From Caulobacter ginsengisoli (GTDB lineage: Bacteria; Pseudomonadota; Alphaproteobacteria; Caulobacterales; Caulobacteraceae), in NCBI RefSeq assembly GCF_030814835.1, contig NZ_JAUSVS010000006.1, positions 124,001 through 188,000 on the forward strand: DNA of 64,000 bases, given 5' to 3'. Under the pieces are notes generated by a model. The model made no database searches, had not been told where the DNA came from, and saw only the letters and a program-made list of their open reading frames with translations. The translations under genes were made by a program, and so were the position numbers. This document shows, one piece after another, positions 24,680 through 33,102 of this stretch. Position 1 is the stretch's first letter. Each line of letters starts with the position of its first letter.

Positions 24680-25384
24680 GTGCTTGCTGACCAACGCCTG
24701 ATCGTCGCCCTGGACCTGCCCACCCGCGCCGAGGCCGAGGCCCTGGTCGAGCGGCTGGGCGACAGCGTGGGCTTCTACAAGATCGGCCTGCAGCTCCTGG
24801 CGACCGGCGGCATGGCCATGGCCGCCGACCTCAAGAAGCGCGGCCGCAAGGTCTTTCTGGACTGGAAGCTGCACGACATCGGCGCGACGGTCGAGAAGGC
24901 CACGGCGGCCATCGCCGGCACGGGGGCCTGCGACTTCCTCACCGTCCACGCCCAGCCCCAGGTGCTGGCGGCGGCGGTCAAGGGGCGAGGGTCGGACAGC
25001 GCGGTCAAGATCCTGGGGGTCACCGTGCTGACCAGCCTGTCGGGCCAGGACCTGGCCGAAATCGGCTATGGCATGGGGGTCGAGGCCCTGGTCGAGCGGC
25101 GCATCCGCCAGGTCATCGCGGCCGGAGCCGACGGGGTGGTGGCCAGCCCGGAGGAGGCGGCCCTGGCGCGCCGCATCGGCGGTCCGGACTTCCTGGTGGT
25201 GACGCCGGGCATCCGGCCGGCCGGGGCGGCGCTCAACGACCAGGCCCGGGCGGCCACGCCCCGCTTCGCCCTGGACCAGGGGGCCAGCCACCTGGTCATC
25301 GGCCGGCCGATCACCGCCGCGCCCGACCCCCGGGCGGCGGCCATCGCCATCGTCGAGGAGATGGGCGGGGTGGCTGTAGTCTAG
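24680..25384 (+). CDS. pyrF: Orotidine 5'-phosphate decarboxylase
   Basis: Last step of UMP synthesis: decarboxylates OMP to UMP. The 234-residue TIM-barrel protein has the catalytic DWKLHDIGATV motif (DxKxxDI), FYKIGLQL at strand 2, VTVLTSL, and the phosphate-binding VTPGIRPAG and VIGRPIT loops. The GTG start at 24680 follows GGGAGC with 8-nt spacing. Length and motifs are those of the bacterial group I enzyme. It stands alone between marC and an intergenic inverted repeat. Confidence 0.97.
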   Translation: MLADQRLIVALDLPTRAEAEALVERLGDSVGFYKIGLQLLATGGMAMAADLKKRGRKVFLDWKLHDIGATVEKATAAIAGTGACDFLTVHAQPQVLAAAVKGRGSDSAVKILGVTVLTSLSGQDLAEIGYGMGVEALVERRIRQVIAAGADGVVASPEEAALARRIGGPDFLVVTPGIRPAGAALNDQARAATPRFALDQGASHLVIGRPITAAPDPRAAAIAIVEEMGGVAVV

Positions 25385-25434
25385 GACGTTCTCCGCCTAT
25401 GATGAATCACGGTTTGCCCATTCCATCCCCGGTC

Positions 25435-25525
25435 TCCCTGGCGAAGGCCAGGGCCCAAGCTGAGGGTCCTTAAAGACCGCGAGCAGGGTGGCCGGCCCCG
25501 TATGGGCCCTGGCCTTCGCCAGGGA
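25435..25525. repeat. Family E intergenic inverted repeat
   Basis: Perfect 23-bp arms TCCCTGGCGAAGGCCAGGGC... (25435-25457) and complement (25503-25525); each arm is itself a hairpin (CCCTGGCGAAGGCCAGGG). Single copy in the window. Confidence 0.8.
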
Positions 25526-25579
25526 ACTCGGGAAGGGGTGGAAACTGCCCGCTCAAACGCCCGGAAACGCGCCTAGCCG

Positions 25580-26446
25580 CTATTTGCAGCCGCAGCCGCC
25601 GCGGCCCTTGGGCGGACGGCCGCCGCCGCGGCCGCCGTAGCGGATGCTGACGCTGGAGCTGGCATAGGCCGAGGCGCTGGCCCCGGCGCCGGCCACGGCA
25701 TAGCCGCCGCCGCCCCCGCCGCCATAGCTGAGCATCGGCGGCTCGACCCCGCCGCCGCCGTAGAAGAAGTTGTCGTTCAGGCTGACCTCGCCGGTGCGGC
25801 AGTTGTAGCGCGGCGTCGGCTGGCAGGGCGGCGGGGGCGGATAGCAGCCGCAGCCGGAATTCCAGCGGCGGTCATAGGACTGCTGGCTGTAGCCGCCGCC
25901 ATAGAGGGCGTCGCCATAGCCGTCCCGGTAGCCGTCGCGATAGCCGGTGACATAGCCCTGGCTCCATTCGCCGCCGCCGCCCCCTCCGGCGCCTTGGCCG
26001 CAGGGATTGCAGCCCGGGCCGGGCGCGGGGCCGTAGCGGTCGTCGCGGTAATAGGTCGAACCGCCCGACGACTGCTGGGTGTTGTAGTAGGGCGGATCGG
26101 GATCGACATAGGCGGTCGGCGGATAGGCCGAGGGCGGATAAGCAACTGGGGGCGGACCCTGCACATCGTAGGGCGGGTTGGGGTCCACATAGGCGGGCGG
26201 CGGGCCGGACACATAGGGCGGATTGGCGCTGACATAGCCGCCGCCGGGACCCGGCACGATACCGCCGTCGATATAGCCGCAGGGCATGGGCGCGCAGCTG
26301 GGCGGCGGACCCCCGGCCAGCGGGGGCGAGGCGGACGGCGGCGGGCCCGCATAGAGCGGGCCGCCGGTCTGAGCCGCCGATGCGGCCCGGGCCAGCACGA
26401 ACAGGGTCAGGATCGCCAGAGAAGTACGCAGCAGCCAGCGGCCCAT
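25580..26446 (-). CDS. Secreted Pro/Gly/Tyr-rich low-complexity protein
   Basis: A 288-residue precursor with a clear signal peptide (MGRWLLRTSLAILTLFVLARAASA). The mature part is dominated by P, G, Y and S: proline-tyrosine repeats of the type PPYVSGPPPAYVDPNPPY, a GYRDGYRDGYGD segment, poly-Gly runs, and a basic C-terminus RGGGRPPKGRGGCGCK with closely spaced cysteines. No catalytic domain is recognisable. ATG 26444-26446 follows GGAGG at 5-nt spacing; an in-frame ATG further upstream lacks a site. It may be a surface or matrix protein; homologues in Caulobacterales would be the best guide. Function unknown. Confidence 0.8.
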   Translation of the reverse strand: MGRWLLRTSLAILTLFVLARAASAAQTGGPLYAGPPPSASPPLAGGPPPSCAPMPCGYIDGGIVPGPGGGYVSANPPYVSGPPPAYVDPNPPYDVQGPPPVAYPPSAYPPTAYVDPDPPYYNTQQSSGGSTYYRDDRYGPAPGPGCNPCGQGAGGGGGGEWSQGYVTGYRDGYRDGYGDALYGGGYSQQSYDRRWNSGCGCYPPPPPCQPTPRYNCRTGEVSLNDNFFYGGGGVEPPMLSYGGGGGGGYAVAGAGASASAYASSSVSIRYGGRGGGRPPKGRGGCGCK

Positions 26447-26512
26447 GAAAGCCTCCACCCAGGTCTGATCGCGCAACCTGAGCGCTGGACTGGCGGGCTT
26501 CCAGCGCTTGCC

Positions 26513-26785
26513 CCTCGGGGGCGAGGCGCGGTTCGCGCGTGAGGGGGGATGTTAGGGTTAAGGGGAGGGCGAAGACGCCAACGCGCCTCCTCTCCTCTCA
26601 GAGGAGAGGTCGACTCGGCTGGGCGCCAGCCCGCCGAGCGGGTGAGGCGACAGTCAGCGGCCACGTATCGGGGGAAACACCCAGCGCTGGCAGAATGCTG
26701 AACCGCCGCAAGGATCCTCCTCCGTGGGACGCCGCCTTCGGCGTGTCCCTCGCTCCTCCTCGCAAGCGAGGAGGAGAGGCGCTCC
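26513..26785. repeat. Family H intergenic hairpin region
   Basis: Gap of 340 bp between the secreted-protein gene and the SDHAF4 gene. It holds CCTCTCCTCTCAGAGGAGAGG (26588-26608 region), a GCTGGGCGCCAGC hairpin, GACGCCGCCTTCGGCGTGTCC, and CTCCTCCTCGCAAGCGAGGAGGAG near the right end. No coding potential. Confidence 0.6.
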
Positions 26786-26786
26786 C

Positions 26787-26987
26787 CTAAAAATCCACCG
26801 CCATGCCCTTGCGCTCCCAGTCGCCGAAGCGGGTCGGTTCGGGGCCTTTGGGGCCGCCCAGCTCGGCCGGCAGTTCGGCGGAAGCGGCGGCCCGGCGGGC
26901 GGCGGCTTCTTCCAGGGCCCGGCGCGCGGCCGGGCTCAGCGGTTTGTCGGGGGCGGCGCCTTCGGGGCGTTCAAGATCATCGCTCAT
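26787..26987 (-). CDS. SDHAF4-like succinate dehydrogenase assembly factor (DUF1674)
   Basis: A 66-residue protein ending GPKGPEPTRFGDWERKGMAVDF, the hallmark C-terminus of the SDHAF4/DUF1674 family, which helps protect and assemble the flavinated SdhA subunit. The N-terminal half is low-complexity, Ala/Arg/Glu-rich (ARRALEEAAARRAAA). This small protein is nearly universal in alphaproteobacteria and mitochondria. It is not next to sdh genes here. It is divergent from the following small membrane-protein pair. Confidence 0.9.
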   Translation of the reverse strand: MSDDLERPEGAAPDKPLSPAARRALEEAAARRAAASAELPAELGGPKGPEPTRFGDWERKGMAVDF

Positions 26988-27112
26988 GACATAGAGTTCA
27001 TGATGGATGCGATTTAAGAAAACAATGGTTGTTCACAAAAAACGACGTTGTATTTGATCCGCCCCCTGGACGCCGGACCTCCCGGTGTCGCCATCAACAA
27101 GGGGAGCATTCA

Positions 27113-27508
27113 ATGCCCAGGGTTTCTTACGCTTTCTTCATCGTCGCCTTCGTTTGCGGCATCATCGGCATGGGCATGGGAATGGCCATGGGCGCGACCG
27201 AGAACTTCACCCTCATGCCGGTCCACGCCCACCTCAACCTGCTGGGCTGGGTCAGCCTGGCCCTCATGGGCGGCTTCTACGCCCTGGCCGGCGCCCGCGC
27301 CTCGACCCGCCTGGCCTGGATCAACCTGGCCGTCTCCAGCCTGGGCATCCTGTTCTGCATTCCCTCGCTGGCCCTGCTGCTGCTGGGCAACAAGGGCGTC
27401 GTCCCGTTCCTGATGATCGGCGAGTTCAGCCTGGTCGGCGGCATGCTGCTGTTCGGGGCCAACCTGATCCTGGCCGCCTCGCGCGGCCCGCGCACGGTCG
27501 CCGCCTAG
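27113..27508 (+). CDS. Small HAHLNLLGW membrane protein, paralogue 1
   Basis: A 131-residue protein with four predicted membrane helices (about 5-27, 37-58, 68-88, 98-120). The second helix region carries HAHLNLLGWVSLALMGGFYAL, a motif resembling the heme-ligand helix of cbb3/NO-reductase-type subunit I proteins, but the other heme ligands are absent because the protein is only four helices long. ATG 27113 follows AAGGGGAGC. A second gene of the same family begins 78 bp after its stop; both start MPRVS, so they are a tandem duplication. Function unknown; heme binding is a speculation from two histidines. Confidence 0.85.
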   Translation: MPRVSYAFFIVAFVCGIIGMGMGMAMGATENFTLMPVHAHLNLLGWVSLALMGGFYALAGARASTRLAWINLAVSSLGILFCIPSLALLLLGNKGVVPFLMIGEFSLVGGMLLFGANLILAASRGPRTVAA

Positions 27509-27586
27509 ACCCAAAACGGGTCGAAACTTGCGCAGATGAGCGAACGCTGGTTTCGTCCCCCGATCCATTGTCGGGGGACAATCCAG

Positions 27587-27970
27587 ATGCCGCGCGTTTC
27601 ACTCGCCTTCTTCACCACCGCTCTGCTCTGCGGCCTGACCGGCATGGTCTGGGGCAGCTATATGGGAGCCACCCAGAACTTCATCCTGGCCCCGGCCCAC
27701 GCCCACCTGAACCTGCTGGGCTGGGTGACCCTGTCGATCATGGGAACCTTCTACGCCCTGGCCGGCGACCGCGCCTCGCGGCGGCTGGCCTGGGCCAACT
27801 GGGCGGTGTCCACGCTGGGGGTGATCATCATGACCCCGATGCTGGCCTACCTGCTGTCGGGCCACGAGAAGGAGATCGGGCCGTTGATGCCGATCCCGGA
27901 GCTGACCGTGATCATCGGCATGCTGCTGTTCGCCGTCTCGGTGCTGTCGCTCTGGCGCAAGCCGGCCTGA
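27587..27970 (+). CDS. Small HAHLNLLGW membrane protein, paralogue 2
   Basis: A 127-residue four-helix protein starting MPRVSLAFFTTALLCGLTGM, parallel to its upstream neighbour. It shares the GATQNF-APAHAHLNLLGWVTLSIMG-FYALAG core with equal spacing; identity over this core is high while the C-terminal helix differs (IPELTVIIGMLLFAVSVLSL). ATG 27587 follows GGGGGACAATCC. The two genes run in the same direction with their own ribosome-binding sites and could be co-transcribed. Not assignable to a known enzyme; see paralogue 1. Confidence 0.85.
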   Translation: MPRVSLAFFTTALLCGLTGMVWGSYMGATQNFILAPAHAHLNLLGWVTLSIMGTFYALAGDRASRRLAWANWAVSTLGVIIMTPMLAYLLSGHEKEIGPLMPIPELTVIIGMLLFAVSVLSLWRKPA

Positions 27971-28014
27971 TCACAGGCCTTGCCACCGGCCCCTAAAGGG
28001 GGCACGGGGCGGGC

Positions 28015-29310
28015 GTGACCGATCAAGCACCTTCCGCCGGCGACGCCGGCCTGCCCGCCCGCCAAGCCGCCATCACCCTCTTCGAGGCGGCCCTGGCCCG
28101 TCGCGGCGGCTTCGATGAAGCCCTGTCGAGCGGGGCCCTCAAGGGGCTGGAGCCGCGCGACCGCGCCTTCGCCCGGGCCCTGACCCTGGCGGCCCTGCGA
28201 CACCTGGGTCCGATCGACAACGCCCTGCAGGGCAAGCTCTCGCGGCCGCCGCCCGAGCGCGTCCTGACCATCCTTAGGCTCGGCGTCGCCCAGGCCTTCT
28301 GGCTCAACGTCCCCGACCATGCCGCCGTCGCCTCCAGCGTCGAGCTGGCCGACCGGGGCAAGAACACCCAGCGGCTCAAGGGCCTGGTCAACGCCGTGCT
28401 GCGCGGCCTGCTGCGCGACGGCCCGCCGATGGAGACCGTCGACACCGTCCTGCCCGCCTGGCTGTCGGCCCGCTGGCGCGCCGCCTATGGCGAGGAGGCC
28501 CTGGCCGGCATCGCCGCCGCCGTGACCCAGGAGCCGGCCACCGACCTCACCCCGCGCGATCCGGCCGAGGCGCAGGCCCTGGCCGCCGATCTCGAAGCCA
28601 CGGTCCTGCCCGGCCTCACCCTGCGCTCGGCCCTGAAGGGCGATGTCGCCCTCTGGCCCGGCTTCGCCGAGGGCCGCTGGTGGGTGCAGGACGCCGCCGC
28701 CGCCATCCCCGCCCGGCTGCTTCGCGTCAAACCCGGCGAGACCGCCCTGGACCTCTGCGCCGCGCCCGGCGGCAAGACCCTGCAGCTGGCCGCCGCCGGG
28801 GCGACGGTCACGGCCCTGGACCGCTCGGCCCCGCGCCTGGCGAGGCTGCGCGACAACCTTGCCCGCATGAATCTCACCGCCGAGGTCGTCACCGCCGAGG
28901 GCGACGCCTGGCGCGACGAACGGCAGTTCGACGCCGTCCTGCTCGACGCCCCCTGCGCCTCGACGGGGACCTTCCGCCGCCACCCGGACGTGCTGTGGGC
29001 CTCCAGCCCCGCCGACATCGCCAAGCTGGCCGCCGTCCAGACCCGCCTGCTGGCCGCCACGGCGGGGCGGGTGAAGCCGGGTGGGCGGCTGGTCTACTGC
29101 GTCTGCTCCCTGGAGCCCGAGGAGGGCGAGAGCCAGGTCCGCAATTTCCTGGGCTCAAACCCGGACTTCGCCACCGACCCCATCCAGCCGGGCGAAGGCG
29201 GTTCGCCTGAGGCGAGCGTGACGCCCCAGGGCTGGCTGCGCATCCTGCCCCAGCATATGGCGGGGGGGATGGACGGCTTCTTCGCGGCGCGGCTGGTGCG
29301 CAAGGCCTGA
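28015..29310 (+). CDS. rsmB: 16S rRNA (cytosine(967)-C5)-methyltransferase RsmB family
   Basis: A 431-residue RNA m5C methyltransferase. Residues about 10-140 form the NusB-like RNA-binding domain (EPRDRAFARALTLAALRHLGP, VNAVLRGLLR); about 165-431 are the SAM-dependent domain with LDLCAAPGGKTLQLAA (SAM loop), LLDAPCASTGTFRRHPD (motif IV, general Cys314) and YCVCSLEPEEGE (motif VI, nucleophilic Cys near 361). The Fmu/Sun family methylates C967 of 16S rRNA. The GTG start at 28015 follows CGGGGCGG. First of a same-strand set that continues after a family A repeat with rpe. Confidence 0.93.
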   Translation: MTDQAPSAGDAGLPARQAAITLFEAALARRGGFDEALSSGALKGLEPRDRAFARALTLAALRHLGPIDNALQGKLSRPPPERVLTILRLGVAQAFWLNVPDHAAVASSVELADRGKNTQRLKGLVNAVLRGLLRDGPPMETVDTVLPAWLSARWRAAYGEEALAGIAAAVTQEPATDLTPRDPAEAQALAADLEATVLPGLTLRSALKGDVALWPGFAEGRWWVQDAAAAIPARLLRVKPGETALDLCAAPGGKTLQLAAAGATVTALDRSAPRLARLRDNLARMNLTAEVVTAEGDAWRDERQFDAVLLDAPCASTGTFRRHPDVLWASSPADIAKLAAVQTRLLAATAGRVKPGGRLVYCVCSLEPEEGESQVRNFLGSNPDFATDPIQPGEGGSPEASVTPQGWLRILPQHMAGGMDGFFAARLVRKA

Positions 29311-29348
29311 TCCCGAGCGCAAACTGAGAGGCCGTGAGCGGCTTGGGC

Positions 29349-29561
29349 GTGGGATTAAATTGGGAAGGAAGAGAAGAAGAGAGAAGAAGAGCGAGGGGCT
29401 GTGGACGAAGGATCGACCGCGCCTGGGCCACGCTCGAACAGGATCCTATTGAGGCGCGAAGCGCCTCGAAAAGATAGCCGGGCTCTGACGGCCCAGGCTC
29501 GCTCCAGCGCCTTCGCTCACTCTTCTTCTTACCCTTCTCTTCCTTCCCAATTTAATCCCAC
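29349..29561. repeat. Family A intergenic palindrome, copy 3 (subfamily II)
   Basis: GTGGGATTAAATTGGGAAGG left end and CCTTCCCAATTTAATCCCAC right end are exact complements. The interior differs from subfamily I: GGATCGACCGCGCCTGGGCC, GAGGCGCGAAGCGCCTC hairpin, GGCCCAGGCTCG. The interior is shared with the copy at 56965-57175. Confidence 0.88.
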
Positions 29562-29668
29562 GTCCCATGCCGCCAGCGGTCGGCTCTCCAGTTCGTGCGA
29601 TTCGCGGACCAATCCACTTCCACCCACGCCTTGTCCCGGCCCCAAGCTTGAGGCTAAGTCCCAACCCC

Positions 29669-30334
29669 ATGAGCGCCCCCAAGACCATCATCGCCCCCTC
29701 CATCCTGGCGGCGGATTTCGCCAAGTTGGGCGAGGAAGCGCGCGCGGTGGAAGCGGCCGGCGCCGACTGGCTGCATGTCGATGTCATGGACGGCCATTTC
29801 GTCCCGAACATCACGCTGGGCCCCGACATCGTCAAAGCCCTGCGCCCGCACGTCGCCATCCCCTTCGACGTGCATCTGATGATCGCCCCGGTCGATCCCT
29901 TCCTGGAGGCCTTCGTTGCGGCCGGCGCCAATATCGTCAGCGTCCATCCGGAGTCCGGCCCGCACCTCAACCGCACCCTCAAGCGCATCCGCGAGCTGGG
30001 GGCCAAGGCGGGCGTGGTGTTCAACCCGTCCACGTCGCCATCGGTGATCGAATACATGATGGACGAGGTCGACCTGGTCCTGGTCATGTCGATCAACCCC
30101 GGCTTCGGCGGCCAGAGCTTCATGACCTCGCAGCTGAAGAAGATCGAAACCCTGCGCAGGATGATCGACGCCACCGGCCGCGACATCCCGCTGGAGGTCG
30201 ATGGCGGCGTCACGCCGCAGACCGCCCCGCTGTGCATCGCGGCCGGGGCCACGGCCCTGGTGGCCGGCACGGCGGTGTTCAAGGGCGGCCCCGGCGCCTA
30301 CGCCGACAACATCCGCGCGCTGCGAGGGAGCTGA
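29669..30334 (+). CDS. rpe: Ribulose-phosphate 3-epimerase
   Basis: Interconverts ribulose-5-P and xylulose-5-P in the pentose phosphate and Calvin-type pathways. The 221-residue TIM barrel has [17 protein letters not shown] (catalytic/metal Ser-Asp region), [16 protein letters not shown] (metal-binding HVDVMDG), [25 protein letters not shown], and EVDGGV with the phosphate loop after it. It is the standard length. Upstream is a family A palindrome and about 107 bp with nothing evident; downstream the heparinase-like GTG lies 8 bp past its stop. Confidence 0.97.
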   Translation: MSAPKTIIAPSILAADFAKLGEEARAVEAAGADWLHVDVMDGHFVPNITLGPDIVKALRPHVAIPFDVHLMIAPVDPFLEAFVAAGANIVSVHPESGPHLNRTLKRIRELGAKAGVVFNPSTSPSVIEYMMDEVDLVLVMSINPGFGGQSFMTSQLKKIETLRRMIDATGRDIPLEVDGGVTPQTAPLCIAAGATALVAGTAVFKGGPGAYADNIRALRGS

Positions 30335-30341
30335 CCGGACG

Positions 30342-32057
30342 GTGGCGCGCACCCCAGTCCTGGAACCCCTGGCGAACCTGGCCGGCGGCATAGGCGGCGC
30401 CCTTCGCCGCCAGGGCGAGCGGGAATGGTTCGGCAATCCGCTGCACCGCCTGGCCATCGCCAGCCCGGCCGCCCAGGGCCTGGCCGCCAACCCCCACGAC
30501 CTGCGCCCGGTCAATCCGGCCCGGGGCCGCCAGATCCTGGCCGGGCAGTTCGAGCTGGCCGGGGCGAAACTGCTGGTCGGGCCCGGCGGCGATCCCTGGG
30601 ACCGGGCGCTGCCGCACCGCCGGTTCGGCATCGTGCTGCACCGCATGGGCTGGATGGGCGATCTGCTGTCGGTCGGGCCCGAGGCCGCCGCCCAAGGTTT
30701 GCGCCTTGTGCTCGACTGGCGGCGGGTGTTCGGCAAGTGGAACCGGTTTTCCTGGGGGCCAGACGTGCTGGAGCGGCGGGTGTTCAACCTGGCCTGCGCG
30801 GCGCGGCGGCTGGCGGCAGGGGCCTCCGACGCCGAGGCCCAGACCTTCACCCAGGACCTGGCCCGCCAGGCCCGCCACCTGACCCGCATCGCCATCAGCC
30901 CCGACCGCCATGTCGAGCGGGCCGTGGCGGCGGGGGTGGCCGGCTGCGCCCTGGCCGGCGAGCCGGGCGAGGCGCTGATCGACTACGCCATGGACCGGCT
31001 GAAGGCCGAGCTTCCCGAGGCCGTCCGCCCCGACGGCGTTCACGCCAGCCGCTCGCCGGAGCGGGGCCTGGAGCTGCTCTTCGACCTGATGACCCTGGAC
31101 GAGGCCCTGCACCAGCGCGGCCAGGCCGGGCCCGACGAGATCAACCGCGCTATCGACCGGCTGACCGCGGCGCTGCGCTTCTTCACCCTGCCCGACGGCG
31201 CCCTGCCGGTGCTGCAGGGCGGCGAGGCCCGCGATCCCCGCACCGTGGCCGCTGCGGTGGCCCACGACGAGGCGGGACGCGGCGGCCCTTCCCGCGCGGC
31301 CTTCGGGGGTTTCCAGCGGCTGGACGGCGGCGGCCTGACCGTGCTGGCCGACGCCGCCCCGCCGGCCCAGGGCAGATGGAGCGTCGGCGCCTGCGCCCAG
31401 CCCCTGGCCATCGAGATCGTCTGCGGCGCCGACCGGCTGGTCACCGCCTGCGGCTGGAGCCCCGACGCCGCCGGCCCCGGGGCCCTGCGCCTGATCGACG
31501 CCGCCTCCACCGCCCATCTGGGCGAGCTGATCACCGGCGGGCCGCTGCAGGGCCTGGCCGCCTATGGCCTGGGCCCCCGCCTGACCGGCGCCCCCCGCCA
31601 GGTGGAGGCCCGCCGCCATGACAGCGACGTGGCCGCCTGGCTGGAGCTGTTCCATGACGGCTGGGTCCGACGCACGGGCCTGGTCCACGAGCGCCGCCTC
31701 TATCTCGACAAGGTCGCCGGCGAACTGCGCGGCGAGGACAGCTTCGCCCCCAAGGACGCCAAAGAGGAAGCCAGGCCGAACGCCGCCCCGCGCCGCTACA
31801 TGCCCTTCGCGGTGCGCTTCCACCTGCATCCCGACTGCCGGGCCAGCATCGCCCGCGACAACAAGAGCATCCTGCTGCGCGGCCCCTCCGACCAGGGCTG
31901 GTGGCTGCGCAACGACGCCGCCGAGGTCAGCCTGCAGCCCAGCGCCCACTTCGAGGACGGCCAGCCCCACCGCGCCCAGCAGATCGTGCTGAAGGGCCAG
32001 GTCCGGCTCGACAAGGGCGGCCGCATCCGCTGGAAACTGTCGCGGGCGGAGGGGTAG
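30342..32057 (+). CDS. Heparinase II/III-like family protein
   Basis: A 571-residue protein. The N-terminal two-thirds is helical, as in the alpha/alpha toroid of this family (FNLACAARRLAAG, ARQARHLTRIAISPDRHVERAVAAGVAGCALAG, ALHQRGQAGPDEINRAIDRL), and the C-terminal third is the beta-sandwich heparinase II/III-like domain (HDSDVAAWLELFHDGWVRRTGLVHERRLYLDKVAGELRGEDSF, RFHLHPDC). No signal peptide is evident. In Caulobacterales a heparinase-like gene commonly follows rpe; the substrate (uronic-acid polymer or envelope glycan) is unknown. GTG start follows GGGAG and overlaps no gene; its stop TAG is directly followed by the next gene's ATG. Confidence 0.88.
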   Translation: MARTPVLEPLANLAGGIGGALRRQGEREWFGNPLHRLAIASPAAQGLAANPHDLRPVNPARGRQILAGQFELAGAKLLVGPGGDPWDRALPHRRFGIVLHRMGWMGDLLSVGPEAAAQGLRLVLDWRRVFGKWNRFSWGPDVLERRVFNLACAARRLAAGASDAEAQTFTQDLARQARHLTRIAISPDRHVERAVAAGVAGCALAGEPGEALIDYAMDRLKAELPEAVRPDGVHASRSPERGLELLFDLMTLDEALHQRGQAGPDEINRAIDRLTAALRFFTLPDGALPVLQGGEARDPRTVAAAVAHDEAGRGGPSRAAFGGFQRLDGGGLTVLADAAPPAQGRWSVGACAQPLAIEIVCGADRLVTACGWSPDAAGPGALRLIDAASTAHLGELITGGPLQGLAAYGLGPRLTGAPRQVEARRHDSDVAAWLELFHDGWVRRTGLVHERRLYLDKVAGELRGEDSFAPKDAKEEARPNAAPRRYMPFAVRFHLHPDCRASIARDNKSILLRGPSDQGWWLRNDAAEVSLQPSAHFEDGQPHRAQQIVLKGQVRLDKGGRIRWKLSRAEG

Positions 32058-32831
32058 ATGGCCTGGACCCGACGCTATGACGAGCCGCAGCCCCAGCGGG
32101 TCAACCGCTGGCTGGCCCAGAGCGGGGTCTGCTCGCGGCGCGAGGCCGAGGGGATGATCGGGGCGGGGCTGGTCAGCATCGACGGCGAGGTGGTCACCGA
32201 TCCCGGCCGCAAGATCCTGCCCGGCCAGACCCTGGTGCTGTCCGACGCGGCCCAGGCGGGGCTGGAAAGCTCGCTCAGCGTGGTGATCCACAAGCCGGTG
32301 GGGGTGGTGTCGGCCCATGCCGACGAAGACCAGGTTCCGGCCGTGCGGCTGCTGACGCCTGAGCGGCTGGTCGGCGAGAGCGCCATTCCGGACCTGCACA
32401 ACCGCCTGGCCCCGCTGGGCCGGCTGGACATGGACAGCCGGGGCCTGCTGATCCTGTCGGAGGACGGGGTGCTGGCCAAGGCGGTGATCGGGCCGGACTC
32501 GGCGCTGGACAAGGAATATCTGGTGCGGGTCTCGGGGGCGGTCACCGAGGTCAAGGTCCGCCGCCTGCGCCATGGCCTGACCCTGGACGGCCGCCACCTG
32601 AAGGTCGCCAAGGTGCGGTCCGAGGGCGAGGGAACCCTGCGCTTCATCCTCACCGAGGGCCGCAACCGCCAGATCCGCCGGATGTGCGAGATGGTCGACC
32701 TGGAGGTGACCGACCTTTTGCGGCTGAGGATCGGGCCGCTGAAGCTGGGCGACCTGCCGGAGGGGTCGTGGCGGGCCCTGACGGCGGAGGAGCGGGCGGC
32801 GCTGATCCGGGATTCGGTTCCGAGGGGCTAG
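32058..32831 (+). CDS. RsuA/RluB/F family pseudouridine synthase
   Basis: A 257-residue enzyme. Residues about 14-60 are an S4 RNA-binding domain (VNRWLAQSGVCSRREAEGMI, GLVSIDGEVV); the catalytic domain has HKPVGVVSAH, the active-site GRLDMDSRGLLIL (Asp in RLDMDS), LDKEYLV, and LTEGRNRQIRRMCE. It resembles the RluF/RsuA branch, modifying 23S or 16S rRNA; the target nucleotide cannot be fixed from sequence. ATG starts immediately after the heparinase-like stop, so translation is coupled. Ends before a family A repeat. Confidence 0.92.
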   Translation: MAWTRRYDEPQPQRVNRWLAQSGVCSRREAEGMIGAGLVSIDGEVVTDPGRKILPGQTLVLSDAAQAGLESSLSVVIHKPVGVVSAHADEDQVPAVRLLTPERLVGESAIPDLHNRLAPLGRLDMDSRGLLILSEDGVLAKAVIGPDSALDKEYLVRVSGAVTEVKVRRLRHGLTLDGRHLKVAKVRSEGEGTLRFILTEGRNRQIRRMCEMVDLEVTDLLRLRIGPLKLGDLPEGSWRALTAEERAALIRDSVPRG

Positions 32832-32851
32832 CGGGGTTGGAGGCGCCAGCC

Positions 32852-33023
32852 GTGGGATTAATCCGGGAAGGAAGAGAAGGGGAAGAAGAAGAGCAAGGGG
32901 CCGGGACCTGGCGGCCGGCGCCGCAGGCCGTCTTTCAGATCGGTCGCCTGCGGCGCAATCACGGGGCGGCTCAGGCCCTTACGCTTCTTCTTCCCCTTCT
33001 CTTCCTTCCAGATTTAAACCCAC
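32852..33023. repeat. Family A intergenic palindrome, copy 4 (subfamily I)
   Basis: Left end GTGGGATTAATCCGGGAAGG, right end CCTTCCAGATTTAAACCCAC. The interior has GCGCCGCAGGC and GCCTGCGGCGC around a short loop. Arms are the purine-rich GAAGAAGAAGAGCAAG and its complement. Confidence 0.85.
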
Positions 33024-33102
33024 CTCGACCCCCGTAAAGCAGTTGCAGTTCCATCCCCTATCGTCAGGATCGCCGCAAAACGAATCCATGGGGGAGCCTC
33101 CG

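Noticed and set aside
30736..30753. AAGTGGAACCGGTTTTCC as a repeat copy
   Set aside because: It lies in the heparinase-like coding frame (GKWNRFSW) and lacks the hairpin partner found at 58867-58917.
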